Assembly (NCBI GenBank): GCA_905221605.1 | Contig: CAJNDS010002079.1 | Location: 1,786,001-1,850,000, forward strand | Origin: Symbiodinium natans | Taxonomy: Eukaryota; Sar; Dinophyceae; Suessiales; Symbiodiniaceae | Length of the DNA stretch: 64,000 bases | Reading direction: 5' to 3' | Shown here: piece after piece, positions 29,336 to 39,761 of the stretch | Position numbering within the stretch: the first letter of the stretch is position 1 | How the letters are laid out: each line of letters opens with the position of its first letter | Position numbers and translations under genes: made by a program | Notes under the pieces: generated by a model | Seen by the model: the letters and a program-made list of their open reading frames with translations, nothing else | Told to the model about the DNA's origin: nothing | The model's database searches: none

Positions 29336-30523
29336 GTCCGCGTGCTTTGGGTTTTCCTCAGCTATGTCCCTTGAGACATTAGCGCCCAAGGAGTTTGAAA
29401 CAATTTCGCCTTTGGGCGCCAGGCAATGCGTGCCTGTGGCGAGTGGCTTATTTTTTAGGGGGTGTAGGGTTTAGGGTTTAGGGTTAAGGGTTAAGGGTTG
29501 GCCCTAGAGGGTATTTTTGCTTAGGTTGTTTCGAGCTAGGCTTAGGGTTTAGGGCTTTTGGGGGCTTTCGGGTCGAGGGCCTACCCTCACCTTGTACCCC
29601 GAGCAATCAAGGCGTTATGGCCCAGTGACTCCCTTAAACCGAAACCTTTCTACCCTACACCCTACACTCTAAACCTTAGGGGATTATAAGGAGGGACCCC
29701 TAGAAGGGACCCCTAGAAAAAAGCCCTTAACCCTATTCCCATGTGTAAGCCCTATATATATATATACATACGGTATATAGTCCCTATATACTTAAGTAGC
29801 CCCTACATTACCGTAAGGTCCCTTATAAGGGTGCCTCCTTTAGTCCCTTGAGAAACACCCTAGAACCCTGAACCTCCCAGTTCCCCAAAGTCCAACTCAC
29901 AGCACAGAACCTGCCAGGCCGGCGTTGCCCAAACCCAGGTATATGGTTTGGGGTTTAGGTGTTTGCTTTTCGGGTTTAGGGTTACAAAGACAGATAGGAA
30001 ACCACGCACACACGCACAAGCAATATATTCATTCCGATTATCCCCACCATACAGCAACTTGACGTGGGAGCCCTGTTGCCGTTTTCGGACAGGTAATCAT
30101 GAGCACTTCACACCCCGCGCGGGGCCGAAAATTTCGATTGAAACCCTGAACCCTCAGGCAAAGGCCTTCGTAGAGGTGGTGTTTTTTGAGTTTTTTTTTG
30201 TGCCTCAAGGTAGACCCTAAACCCTGCCCTAAACCTCCTAGGTAGGATAAGGGGGGCCCTTAAAAGGGAACCCCTTCTGAACCCTCTTCTGGCTCTCTTA
30301 AACAGGGACCTTATTCAGAGGGTCTATATCCCCAAGGGTCCCCCTAATCCTATGCCCTAAACCCAGGGTTAACACTAAAGCCTAAGCCACCTCTCCTGCG
30401 CGCACCCCACTTAGATAATTCGGCAGAGAGGGTCAGGTCAGGTCGGCATGCGGATTTCGGCCGGTTGCCCATGAGAGTCGCCTTGGAGCTTCCCACCATT
30501 TCCTTTTTAGGGGTTTAGGGGTT
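29336..30523. other. mixed island
   Basis: Short TTTAGGG patch at 29458-29495. AT-rich TATATATA run at 29753-29765. Duplicated GGGACCCCTAGAA at 29694 and 29708. GGAACCCC/GGGTCCCC words suggest decayed foldback elements near 30240-30345. Small frames (65-90 codons) are unrecognised. Confidence 0.4.
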
Positions 30524-30850
30524 TAATCCGTTCCCCCTAATATTAATACCCCCCCAATATAAAGAACCCCCTGGCCCAAAATCCCGATCCCGTGCCTGTC
30601 CCTATTAAAACCTCTACAGAGAGAGGGGGGAGTTAGGGGGGGGGAGGGTTGGAAGCCGGAAGCAGAAACATGAACCTTTTCCAAACGTAGCTGTCTAGGC
30701 TTAGGCTGGGCTGCTGAGCCAGCGTGCTGCAATAAGGACGGGCTGGTTTTTCGGACAAACGATAAGAACCCCCCCTAATACAAAAAACCCTTTGGGGGTT
30801 TTTATACAAGGGAGGGGGGGGGGGCCTTTAATATTAGGGGGAACGGATTA
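30524..30850. mobile_element. palindromic element H with interior cargo
   Basis: TAATCCGTTCCCCCTAATATTA (30524 on) is exactly inverted as TAATATTAGGGGGAACGGATTA ending 30850. Inside, AAGAACCCCCTGG (30562) and AAGAACCCCCCCTAATACAAA (30764) show nested repeats. About 180 bp of unrelated GC-rich sequence (30590-30750) occupies the centre. A 69-codon minus frame across it is unrecognised. Confidence 0.75.
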
Positions 30851-30853
30851 GGG

Positions 30854-30907
30854 GTTTAGTGTTTAGGGTTTAGGGTTTAGGGTTTAGGGTTTAGGGTTTA
30901 GGGTTTG
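30854..30907 (+). repeat. TTTAGGG array adjoining element H
   Basis: Seven units beginning within four bases of the element's right end. Confidence 0.9.
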
Positions 30908-31069
30908 GGGAAACCCCCAACCCCTGAATCCTCATCAACAGCAAGCCTCATTGGAACCCTTCCCTGCTTAAAAGGATTTTAGTTCCCTGAACGCTCAGCC
31001 CCACAAACCCTGAACCTTGTGATCCCAAGGCCCTTCAAGCCCTAAATTAAGCACCAAACCCGAAACCCG

Positions 31070-31246
31070 AAACCCGAAGCCCTAAGCCCTAAGCCCTAAA
31101 CCCTGAACCCTGAACCCTGAACCCTAAACCCTGAACCCTAAACCCTAAACCCTAAACCCTAAACCCTAAACCCTAAACCCTAAACCCTAAACCCTAAACC
31201 CTAAACCCTAAACCCTAAACCCTAAACCCTAAACCCTAAACCAAAC
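31070..31246 (-). repeat. CCCTAAA interstitial array
   Basis: Degenerate CCCGAAA/CCCTGAA entry, then about 17 perfect units (31128-31242). Confidence 0.95.
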
Positions 31247-31377
31247 CTTAGAAGTAGTGACTCGTAGTGACGGGCGCGGCTCGTGTGGGCTTCTGCCATT
31301 CGATCGTGGAGCGTTTCGGGACTCCGCTGTCCGACCCATGGCCAGGAGGCCTCCTACCCCCTATCCTTCCTGTGCGT

Positions 31378-31520
31378 CAGGGTTTAGGGTTTAGGGTTTA
31401 GGGTTTAGGGTTTAGGGTTGAGGGTTGAGGGTTGAGGGTTGAGGGTTCCGGGTTCAGGGTTCAGGGTGTAGGGTTTAGGGTTTAGGTTTTTGGGGTTTTG
31501 CGGCTTAGGGTTTAGGGTTG
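31378..31520 (+). repeat. TTTAGGG array with TTGAGGG block
   Basis: Six canonical units, five TTGAGGG, then TTCAGGG and mixed. Each variant is clustered. Confidence 0.9.
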
Positions 31521-31654
31521 CCCCTCTTATGTGCGTCCGGTTTTATACCGTAGCCCTATATCCATGAAGTAACTCTAAGGGGTAGACCCCAAGTCGTAAG
31601 TCCCTACACACTTCGGGTGTCACTTCAGGACTCCAGAAACATTTTTGAATAGGC

Positions 31655-32014
31655 TTTAGGTTTCAGGGTTTAGGGTTTAGGGGTTTAGGGTTTAGTTTAG
31701 GGGGGGGGTTCAGCTACCAGTGTTTTTAGGGTTTAGGGTGATAGAGTTTTATCGTTTTGTGTCTAAGGATGTAGGGGTTGGTTTAGGGTTTAGGGTTTAG
31801 GGGTTTAGGGGTTTAGGGGTTTAGGGGTTTAGGGGTTTAGGGGTTTAGGGGTTTAGGGGTTTAGGGGTTTAGGGGTTTAGGGGGTTAGGGGTTTAGGGGT
31901 TTAGGGGGGGTTTAGGGGTTAGGGGTTTAGGGGTTTAGGGGTTTAGGGGTTTAGGGGTTGAGGGGTTAGGGTTTAGGGTTTAGGGTTTAGGGTTTAGGGT
32001 TTAGGGTTTAGGTC
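31655..32014 (+). repeat. TTTAGGGG (8-mer) array with canonical ends
   Basis: About 22 copies of the 8-mer TTTAGGGG between 31795 and 31970, flanked by canonical TTTAGGG at both sides (31780-31796, 31972-32014). The 8-mer is a block-homogenised variant. Confidence 0.95.
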
Positions 32015-32094
32015 CTCTTGTTGACCAGAAGCCATAGCCCTGCAGTCATTTGGGTCTCATGGGTAGTAGTAAGTAGGTTCCGGGAGTCCCGGAG

Positions 32095-32157
32095 ACCCTA
32101 AACCCTAAACCCTAAACCCTAAACCCTAAACCCTAAACCCTAAACCCTAAACCCTGA
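32095..32157 (-). repeat. CCCTAAA interstitial array
   Basis: Nine perfect units. Confidence 0.95.
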
Positions 32158-32462
32158 GCCAGTAATGACTATCTCTTAGGTATGAGGCCGGTTGCACTAC
32201 TTATCACTCCGCTCAAAAACAACACACATGCCCCTCGATTGATAAACCATTAGGCCTTACTCAGGCCCCGCCAGCCTGAACATTTGCAGAGCCAGAACTC
32301 AGGGCAAATGGGAGGCCCCCCCCCCCTCTCTGCCTCTCCGCGCGCTCCTCCGCTTGTATAGCATGGTCAGGCAGCTGCTGCGTCGTGTGCGCACTCGGCC
32401 AAAAACGACTCCAAATGAAGTGCCGGGCATTTTCTTTTGACCAGATCCCGGACATGAAATGC
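32158..32462. other. GC-rich island
   Basis: Contains C11 at 32318-32329. Unrecognised. Confidence 0.4.
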
Positions 32463-32575
32463 AACCCTAAGGGTCCATGTACCCATATAGTATATACTTG
32501 GGGCTTAAACCGGCTCCCATATGGTAGCTTTAGGACCCTAATATGTACTATATAGGTACATGGACCCTTGGGGCA
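32463..32575. mobile_element. family D foldback element (reference copy)
   Basis: ACCCTAAGGGTCCATGTACC to GGTACATGGACCCTTGGGGC, with AGTATATACTTGGGGC and ATATGTACTATATAGG inner arms. Uninterrupted and nearly symmetrical, so it serves as the reference for family D. Confidence 0.85.
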
Positions 32576-33059
32576 ACAGACCTTGCGCCGAAAAAGCTTA
32601 GGAGAAGAAAGCATCCCAATATCTCACGTCTGCCTGGAAACCCGCACACCTGGCGCACTCCTGCACAGGGGATGTGCCTTAGGAGTTGGGTGCAGGATGT
32701 TTTTAGCCAGAGTTGTGCCGCCAGAGATGTGCTGTCGGACTGGAGGCTGCCAAGAGAATGCATTTCGCGCAGTACCGAAGCTTGGTAGCCCAGAGGTAGC
32801 CTTGTTCCGGGCTCCCTTATGAAACCTAGACAACCAAAAAAAGGGGGGTACCCTCATATTGAAACTGTGGCTTCTGGGCTACCAAGGAGGAAGAAGAATC
32901 GGCTTCCGTACTGGAACCACAGATCACAAAACCTCCTGCAAGCAAGGGGGGCCTTGTTTTACCGTGCGAGCAGGCCTAGGAGCCTCTTGCCATCGGAAAT
33001 ACCTGGTCCACGTGCCCAAACGAGAGCATGGGTTGATGGGTGGATCCACGAGGCCACGT
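32576..33059. other. telomere-free island
   Basis: About 480 bp with no telomeric words. Six overlapping frames of 71-84 codons on both strands are open at once, which argues against any one being real. No domain is recognised. Best candidate, with 50660-51250, for unrecognised exonic or decayed transposon sequence. Confidence 0.35.
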
Positions 33060-33164
33060 GTAGGGTTTAGGGTTTAGGGTTTGGGGTTTAGGGTTTAGGG
33101 TTTAGGGTTTAGGGTTTAGGTTTTAGGGTTTAGGGTTTAGGGTTTAGGGTTTAGGGTTTAGGAT
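33060..33164 (+). repeat. TTTAGGG interstitial array
   Basis: Fifteen units, two altered. Confidence 0.95.
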
Positions 33165-33360
33165 CGTGGGCCCTGATCTCTTTGCGAACTTTTTTCTGTC
33201 GGTTCAAGCTCTGCAAGAATCGCATGACGGTCCTTTGGGCTGAGCATTTTGCGCCGGTCCTCTCCCTTCCGTCTGTGGCACGAAGTGTCCGAAGGGTTGG
33301 GACCAGTGAATCCCGGACATCTGCGAAGCCTAGGTGAAGGAAGGGTCGGGTCCACGTTCC
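33165..33360. other. short island
   Basis: Unrecognised mixed sequence. Opposing 65-87 codon frames overlap here. Confidence 0.35.
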
Positions 33361-33570
33361 CACTTGGAGGTTCAGGGCACTTAGAACCCAAGTATACAAG
33401 TAGTTCCAACCCACCCATGAGCCCTGTTATTATACTTGGGATATAAGTACAGCTATCATGGGGTTTAACCCTAAACCCTAAACCCTAAACCCTAAACCCT
33501 AAACCCTAAACCCTAAACCCTAAACCCTAAACCCTGATGATCGGGTTACCAAGTACCAGAAACCTCCAAG
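33361..33570. mobile_element. family A element split by a CCCTAAA array (copy 10)
   Basis: CACTTGGAGGTTCAGGGCAC to AAGTACAGCTATCATGGGG (33361-33463), then about ten perfect CCCTAAA units (33467-33535), then GATGATCGGGTTACCAAGTA and the end AGAAACCTCCAAG. The copy at 17362 has TATACTTGGGTTACCAAGTA with no array. ATCATGGGGTT on the left and ATGATCGGGTT on the right may be an imperfect duplication of the break site. Confidence 0.85.
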
Positions 33571-33639
33571 CGCCCTCCTCTCCTTGCTTCCTGTGGCGCC
33601 CGCACGGTCCATGGTGAAGCACCGGTGATGCCCGAAAGT

Positions 33640-33735
33640 CAAAGATATATATATATATACATACATATATATAAATATAAATGAATATATATATATATAC
33701 ATATACATAAGTATATATATATATATATGTATATA
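33640..33735. repeat. TA-rich microsatellite
   Basis: Long alternating TA with occasional CA/AA. Confidence 0.9.
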
Positions 33736-33783
33736 AGGTGTCGGAATAAGTACTTAGGGTCCCTCGAGAATTATACTACAAGT

Positions 33784-33806
33784 ACCCCCCCCCCAAAAAA
33801 AAAACT
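33784..33806. repeat. poly(C)-poly(A) tract with shared flank
   Basis: TACTACAAGTACCCC, C9, A10 and CTATTCTAGTTACTAAG closely match 35386-35440 (CTACTATGATACC...CCTATTCTAATTATTAG), so tract and flanks form a dispersed repeat (family N). Confidence 0.75.
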
Positions 33807-33834
33807 ATTCTAGTTACTAAGGCTCCTGTAGTAT

Positions 33835-33990
33835 GCATATCTATATATATATACATACATATAGACACACACACATACACGCACATGTACGTGTGTATAC
33901 ATACATATATGCACAGACACATATGTGTGTATGTGTATGTATATATGGAATTATTTTTTTATTATACGTGTGTGTGTGTGTGTTGTGGGT
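33835..33990. repeat. alternating purine-pyrimidine microsatellite (TA/CA/GT)
   Basis: ATATATACATACATATAGAC, ACACACACATACACGCAC and GTGTGTGTGTGTGTTG runs. The 65-82 codon frames across it encode Y/V/C/H/T-rich repeats and are artefacts. Confidence 0.9.
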
Positions 33991-34121
33991 GCATGCGTTG
34001 GTTTTATGTTGCTTATGTACGATTTTGTTTGTCTGCATCTTACTGTGATTCGTTTGTTCTCGTCTGTCGATGGGACTTTATGTCTATCTGCGTCGTTGAC
34101 ACAGCTGTGTTTTGTTTGTTT

Positions 34122-34247
34122 GCTTAGTAACCCGATTATAACTGTACTTATACCCCAATTATATCCCTGTTAGGGACCTAACGGGCTTGCAAGTGTGTTA
34201 TAACTACACGGATAATTTGGTTGCTAAGTACCCTGAACCTCCAAGTC
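34122..34247. mobile_element. family A element lacking its left tip (copy 11)
   Basis: GCTTAGTAACCCGATTATAAC to AAGTACCCTGAACCTCCAAGT. The first 12-15 bases of the left arm are replaced by T/G-rich sequence. Confidence 0.8.
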
Positions 34248-34252
34248 TAGTT

Positions 34253-34310
34253 ATATGGGGGGGTTTCCGACAGTAGGGGGTGCCCGTTTGGGGTTCCTCC
34301 AATGAGGATC
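34253..34310. mobile_element. family C left-arm fragment
   Basis: ATGGGGGGGTTTCCGACAGTAG matches the left arms at 25474 and 59232. It begins six bases after a family A copy and stops before a CCCTAAA array. Confidence 0.55.
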
Positions 34311-34314
34311 ATTC

Positions 34315-34374
34315 CCTAAACCCTAAACCCTAAACCCTAAACCCTAAACCCTAAACCCTAAACCCTAAACCCTA
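34315..34374 (-). repeat. CCCTAAA interstitial array
   Basis: Eight perfect units. Confidence 0.95.
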
Positions 34375-34497
34375 TGAGTATGTGTAGGATTCTGTAGGAT
34401 GTCGAGATGGCAGTAGGAGGTCATGAGGACCCTGAGCTGCACCTCGTGATATCCCCCCACCTCAGCTCCTAGGGTGTGTAGAAAGGCGGGCACAGAG

Positions 34498-34582
34498 GCT
34501 TAGGGTTTAGGGTTTAGGGTTTAGGGTTTAGGGTTTTTGGTTTAGGGTTTAGGGTTTAGGGTTTAGGGTTTAGGGTTTAGCC
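34498..34582 (+). repeat. TTTAGGG interstitial array
   Basis: Eleven to twelve units, one TTTTTGG. Confidence 0.95.
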
Positions 34583-35055
34583 TTCAGGGTTGCGGGTCCC
34601 GGGAAGCTAAGATGGGGCTCTTTCTAATCAATCGAAAACTGCAAGGTAGCCACAAGAAAAGTTGGACTTCGCCAGCAGGCAAATCCTTACACTTTCCGGC
34701 GTACATTCACAAAAGGCTAAACCCTACTGAAACTGAAGTTTCAGCTTTTGGTGGGTCGGGGTAGCGGACAGTAGGCTTCAGGGTTTCGGGCTGCTTGCCA
34801 TCTGCTGTGCCTATCCCACAGTCCGCTCTGTACAGCGAAGGGCTTGCCTTGAGGCACGCCCTTCGACAGCAAGTGCAAAGCTGGACGTCGCCAAACCTGT
34901 GAAAGTTCAAAGCCCTAGACCCTAGCCCTAAACCCTAAACCCTAAACCCTAAACCCTCGCATGCATTCCTTATTATGGCTCCCTGGCTTCAGCTTCTGGG
35001 ACAGTTCTGAGGGGGCCCTTGAGGTTTTTGGATCCAACAGTGGGAAGGGGGGGGG
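34583..35055. other. mixed island
   Basis: CCCTAAA patch at 34924-34956. A 67-codon minus frame (34707-34910) is unrecognised. Confidence 0.4.
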
Positions 35056-35153
35056 TGGGTTTAGGGTTTAGGGTTTAGGGTTTAGGGTTTAGGGTTTAGG
35101 GTTTAGGGTTTAGGGTTTAGGGTTTAGGGTTTAGGGTTTAGGGTTTAGTATTT
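35056..35153 (+). repeat. TTTAGGG interstitial array
   Basis: Thirteen perfect units after a G9 run. Confidence 0.95.
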
Positions 35154-35309
35154 AGTTCAGGGTCGTAATGAGAGTTCGCCAATTGTTGGCACACTGAGGG
35201 CCTGCCCAAAACTCCCTTTAAAACTCCCGAAGCCCTATACACCAGGGTTTAGGGTTTTAGGGTTTAGGGCCTCAACTCCCAAAAACCCTTAAACTTGAGC
35301 CCTCTAGAC

Positions 35310-35474
35310 CCCAAGATAATTCTAAATGGTTCTATAGGGGTCGGAACCATTTCTAATATTATTCCCTTAGGACCCCTATATACATCTACTATGATACCCC
35401 CCCCCCCAAAAAAAAAAAAACCTATTCTAATTATTAGCCCTAAACCCTAAACCCTAAACCCTAAACCCTACATT
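35310..35474. repeat. family N repeat with poly(C)-poly(A) and CCCTAAA tail
   Basis: GGTTCTATAGGGGTCGGAACC is a small palindrome. C11-A13 (35396-35420) follows a flank shared with 33765-33806. A CCCTAAA array (35438-35470) abuts it. Confidence 0.65.
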
Positions 35475-35577
35475 ACACCCCCGTGTTGCTTGGGAATCGA
35501 GCGGCGTCCAGCCCAAATCAGCCCTGGAAGTAGGCGCCAGGTCCCGCACCGACTTGTAGCAGGCTGGTTTTAGAAGA

Positions 35578-35810
35578 TTAGGGTTGAGAAGTTTAGGGTT
35601 TAGGGTTTGGGGTTTAGGGTTTAGGGTTGGGGTTTGGGGTTTAGGGTTTAGGGTTTAGGCGCTCAGGTTCGGGGTGTAGGGGTTTAGTGTTTAGGTTTGG
35701 GGTTTAGAGGTTTAGGCTTTAGATTAGGGGTTTAGGTTTGGGGTTTAGGGGTCTAGAGGGATGTTTTCGGGTTTAGGGGTCTAGGGTTCCGGGTATAGTT
35801 TCATTAGGGT
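35578..35810 (+). repeat. degenerate TTTAGGG / TTTGGGG tract
   Basis: About 25 loose units, with GTTTAGG(G)GGTCTAG(A/G)G repeated near 35745 and 35775. Confidence 0.75.
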
Positions 35811-36500
35811 TAGGTTTAGCAGTTTAAGGAGTTCAGGGTTTAGAGGTTTAAGAGCTTAGAGCTCACGCGCTTTGATTCTACCCTTAACCCCAAGCTGAAA
35901 ACAGCAAGATAAAACTAAACCCTCAAACCCAGGAAGAAGAGGCGTTAGGTTCCTGGTGTCGCGTCGCCAGGGTTTACTGTTACAAGGTAGGACCGTGGGA
36001 TCTTCCATAGTTCCCTTGTTGGCTTTTAAGAGGATCATATTTATTGTAGGAATTAGGAATTGGGGTTTTAGGGATTCGGGTTTAGAGTCTGTCTGTGGGG
36101 AAACCCTACTTTCAGAGCTTTCTGGATCTTATCGCGCTTAGAAGTTTTAGGCATTCAAAGGCTTCTTTGGGGTTTGGGGTTTCCAGAGAATCGGGGATTT
36201 CGGGGTAGGGTTGCAAGGGTTTCCAACCACGCTTATGCTAGCAAGGGGTGCTTGTAGAGTTGATGCTGCTTAGAGCTCTAACTTGTTCAGGGCTTTGTTT
36301 GGGGTTTATGGTCAGGCCTTCATCGGGCTTAGTTTTTAGCGCTTCAGTGTGTTCCGCCAGGACTTATAGAGTTCAGGATTTAGTTAGAAAGCTTTGTTAA
36401 GTTGTTTGTCACTGAGTTTATGTCTGGCAGGGCGTTCAGGGTGCTTCCTAGAGATTTCAGGGTTTAGGGTAGCTCCTATAGGACTTTAGGTTTTCAGAGG
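35811..36500. other. mixed island
   Basis: Overlapping opposed 60-61 codon frames at 35856-36141 are unrecognised. Loose CAGGGTTT words. Confidence 0.4.
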
Positions 36501-36603
36501 GCTTAGGGCTTAGGGCTTAGGGCTTAGGTTTAGGGTCTAGGGTTTAGGGTTTAGGGTTTCGGGTTTAGGGCTTAGGGTTTAGGATTTAGGGTTTAGGGCG
36601 TTT
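36501..36603 (+). repeat. TTTAGGG array with GCTTAGGG block
   Basis: Four GCTTAGG units, then about ten TTTAGGG-type units. Confidence 0.85.
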
Positions 36604-36962
36604 AGCAGGGCAAACAAGACGGAATGCCGGCCCTCCCCGCCGAAGCCAATCATACAGCAGGCAAAGGTTCAGAGAAACCATTATTCGTTCATGGGCTCCT
36701 CAGGGGGGCACCCGCTCGTTTTTGTAGGTTACCTAGGAAAGACCTACAAGATGTATCTGAGACATTTAAGATCGCTTGCACACTGCCTGGCAACTTATCA
36801 AGTCCCTAAACCCTATGGTGCCTTGATAAAAAGGTTAGCCCTAGACCCTAAACCGTAAAACAAAACAGTGCTCCCTGCTTTGGGAGGGTCCTTTTGCGGG
36901 GTGTCGTCCTTTGGGTCCTGTGACATCACCCGCGCGTGCATCTGGAAAACAGATGGAGCTTC
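36604..36962. other. mixed island
   Basis: A 61-codon + frame (36624-36809) is unrecognised. Confidence 0.35.
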
Positions 36963-37172
36963 CTGAACCCTAAACCCTAAACCCCAACCCCAAACCCCAA
37001 ACCCCAAACCCTAAACCCTAAACCCTAAACCCTAATTCCTAAACCCTAAACCCTAAACCCTAAACCCTAAACCCTAAACCCTAAACCCTAAACCCTAAAC
37101 CCTAAACCCTAAACCCTAAACCCTAAACCCTAAACCCTAAACCCTAAACCCTAAACCCTAAACCCTAAACCC
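36963..37172 (-). repeat. long CCCTAAA array
   Basis: CCCCAAA variant block at 36980-37005, then about 20 perfect units. One of the largest perfect minus-orientation arrays. Confidence 0.97.
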
Positions 37173-37233
37173 AAAGCCTAAGCCTTTAAGTCTGTGAGGC
37201 CTGTGATGGTGTTGGGACTTCCGAGGCGCTGGT

Positions 37234-37252
37234 GCAGAGGGGGGGGGGGGGC
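37234..37252. repeat. poly(G) tract
   Basis: G14 run, interrupted once. Confidence 0.8.
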
Positions 37253-37299
37253 GCGGGGGCTGAGGGTTTAGAGTTTAGGTTCTTTTCCCTTCGGGAGCG

Positions 37300-37359
37300 T
37301 CCCTAAACCCTAAACCCTAAACCCTAAACCCTAAACCCTAAACCCTAAACCCTAAACCG
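37300..37359 (-). repeat. CCCTAAA interstitial array
   Basis: Eight perfect units. Confidence 0.95.
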
Positions 37360-38070
37360 CCAGTCCTCAGCTCCAAGCCATCCCTCGCTTTGGGCATCCC
37401 TTATCAGAACACGCGGAGGGGTTTAGGCGGGTTAGGGTGCCTACAACCCTAAATCCTTAACCCTTAACCCTAAACCCCTTAAATCCTGAAACCCTCAAAC
37501 CCTGAAACCCTTAAACCCTAGACCCTAAACCCCGACCCTAGGCCCTACAAATCCGAAACCCTAAACCGGGGAGTCTTTACGTGGAGGCCGCTGAGTCACG
37601 ATCGGCCCCGACTCCCCCAACCTTCAACACCCCAAACTGCTTGTGCAGGTTACCTGGGAATTCTATAGTGTTTGTTTAGCGTACTTGCCCTACAAAAACC
37701 CTAAACCCTAGACCCTAGACCCTAAACCCTAAACCCTAACCCTAAGACCCTAAATGCTAAACCCGAAACCCTAAACTTCACTCCCGGGGAAGGTCGCGAT
37801 GTTCCCTGCAGAGTCTCTGTCCGAGCCTTGCACGTCGAACTCGCCGCCATTATCCCCTGGACCCCCCCGAGGGTTTAGGGTTTCGGGTTAGTGTTTAGGG
37901 TTTAGGGTTTCGGGTTTAGCGTTTAGGGTTTAGGGTTTCGGGTAACCTTCAGCCCTAAACCCACAAGCCCCGAACCCTAAACCCTTGAGCCCACCACGCC
38001 CCCTGAGCACGGGATCTTTCAAAAACCCTCGATGGGGCAGATGGTTTGGGGTTGAAGGTTTGTGGATGTC
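37360..38070. other. mixed island with small patches
   Basis: Degenerate CCCTAAA text at 37444-37565 and 37697-37775. A TTTAGGG/TTTCGGG patch at 37870-37942 in which AGGGTTTCGGGTTAGTGTTT-type words are duplicated. Confidence 0.55.
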
Positions 38071-38210
38071 CTCTTGGAGGTTCATGGTACTTAGTAAGCC
38101 AATTGTCGCTGCACTGGTAACCCAGCTAGACCCCATTAGGGCACTTAAGGGGCTTACTAGTGGGTCTTAGCTGCACTTTTAATTGGGTGATAAGTGCCCT
38201 GAACCAAGTA
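38071..38210. mobile_element. family A foldback element (copy 12)
   Basis: CTCTTGGAGGTTCATGGTACT to AAGTGCCCTGAACCAAGTA. Core CCCATTAGGGCACTTAAGGGGC. The right tip has lost about five bases (CTCC). Confidence 0.85.
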
Positions 38211-38392
38211 GGGATTAGGGTTTATTTAGGTTCAGGGTTTAGGATGTAGGGTTTGGAGCTTCGGGGTGTGGGGTTTGGACGCCATAACCCCTATCACTTG
38301 AAGCCGATTATAGTCCGACCACCTGCCTTCCTTTTGCCATGATTGTTGACCCTTTCCTGCCCGCCCTCACGTCTTGAAGGGGTTGGAGTCTG

Positions 38393-38477
38393 GCTAAACC
38401 CTAAACCCTAAACCCTAAACCCTAAACCCTAAACCCTAAACCCTTAACCCTTAAACCCTAAACCCTAAACCCTTAAA
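38393..38477 (-). repeat. CCCTAAA interstitial array
   Basis: About eleven units with CCCTTAA variants. Confidence 0.9.
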
Positions 38478-38774
38478 CCAGCTTCGGGTTCCTGAGTTCA
38501 GGGCATCCCTGAGAATTTTAATATGACTAATCGAAACTGAAGGGCCCAGAGTTTAGGGTTTAGGGTTTAGGGTCTGTGTAGTTGATCTCTGGCCGTAGCA
38601 GGAAAACATATTATATGTGCCTTAAGCACCTACGAGTTTGTGGGCTCTGCAAGGGGATTCATATCATCCCATCGATGAGTCTAAGACTTTGTGGCTTTGT
38701 GGTGCTATACTGTAACTTTAGATCCTTAGCCTTTTTGGCTTTTTTGGGTTGCTTAACAAGGCAGCTAGAAATTT
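38478..38774. other. mixed island
   Basis: A 65-codon + frame (38582-38779) is unrecognised. Confidence 0.35.
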
Positions 38775-38827
38775 CCTAAACCCTAAACCCTAAACCCTAA
38801 ACCCTAAACCCTAAACCCTAAACCCTT
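38775..38827 (-). repeat. CCCTAAA interstitial array
   Basis: Seven perfect units. Confidence 0.95.
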
Positions 38828-38931
38828 CTGACTGCAGCCAAGAAAAGCTTTGTGTAGGATCCACTAGTAACCTGCAGAAGAGTAGGTTTAGGGTTCTTGA
38901 GGAAGCACTTTGGAGTCGAGTTCTTGGCGTT

Positions 38932-39062
38932 TAGGGTTTAGGGTTTAGGGTTTAGGGTTTAGGGTTTAGGGTTTAGGGTTTTTTAGGGTTTAGGGTTTAG
39001 GGCTCAGGGTTTAGGGTTTAGGGCTCAGGGCTCTAGGGTTGAGGGTGCCGGTTTAGGGTTTG
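38932..39062 (+). repeat. TTTAGGG array
   Basis: About seventeen units, the second half with GCTCAGGG variants. Confidence 0.9.
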
Positions 39063-39171
39063 GCGCATAGGGTTTCTTCATTCCAAGCCGACAGATGAGT
39101 CAGATGACCCCCGAAAGCACGGAGTGCCCGCCCCAAACCCCCCCAAACTTCGACTTAGAGTGTGAGGGATT

Positions 39172-39240
39172 AGGGTTCATGGGTTTAGGGTTTATGGGTT
39201 TAGGGTTTAGGGTTGAGGGTTTAGGGTTTAGGGTTTAGGC
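39172..39240 (+). repeat. short TTTAGGG array
   Basis: TTCATGGG/TTTATGGG pair followed by five canonical units. Confidence 0.85.
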
Positions 39241-39337
39241 TCCAAACGCCCGCTACAAGGCTGCTGGCCCGCCTCAGGGGTGAGCTTGAGGAGGAGAGGC
39301 GGCGCACGGCCACGCCACTCTGGCTGGGGTTTCGAGT

Positions 39338-39452
39338 TCGGGGTTTAGGGTTTAGGGTTTAGGGTTTAGGGTTTAGGGTTTAGGGTTTAGGGTTTAGGGT
39401 TTAGGGTTTAGGGTTTAGGGTTTAGGGTTTATCGTTTAGGGTTTAGGGTTTG
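39338..39452 (+). repeat. TTTAGGG interstitial array
   Basis: About fifteen units, one TTATCG. Confidence 0.95.
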
Positions 39453-39529
39453 TCCAGGTTGCGGGGGGGTTCTGTGTGGTTTCTGTGGGCGCACCTGGTG
39501 TGTGAACTCAAGGATGCCCTTCTGAACGC

Positions 39530-39600
39530 CCTAAACCTTAAACATTAAACCCTAAACCCTAAACCCTAAACCCCAAACCCCAAACCCTAAACCCTAATGT
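39530..39600 (-). repeat. CCCTAAA array
   Basis: About nine units including CCCCAAA. Confidence 0.85.
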
Positions 39601-39615
39601 TGCACTGTCTTTAGT

Positions 39616-39710
39616 ATGCCCCCCCCCCCCCCCCCCCCCAACAAATTTGGACCCTCTATAAACGCGTGGCCCGGCGACCCCCCCAAACAAATTGGGGGGG
39701 GGGGGGGAAC
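39616..39710. repeat. opposed poly(C) and poly(G) tracts
   Basis: C20 at 39619-39639 and G14 at 39694-39707, both next to CAAA(C)AAATT(T)GG. They could pair into a hairpin. Confidence 0.7.
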
Positions 39711-39761
39711 CGCCCTCAGGGCCTCAAGCCTTTAGGACCTCAAGGCCTGAAGCTTTCCAGC

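Noticed and set aside
33833-34173. Small hydrophobic or Cys-rich proteins
   Set aside because: They are translated TA/CA/GT microsatellite, open on both strands.
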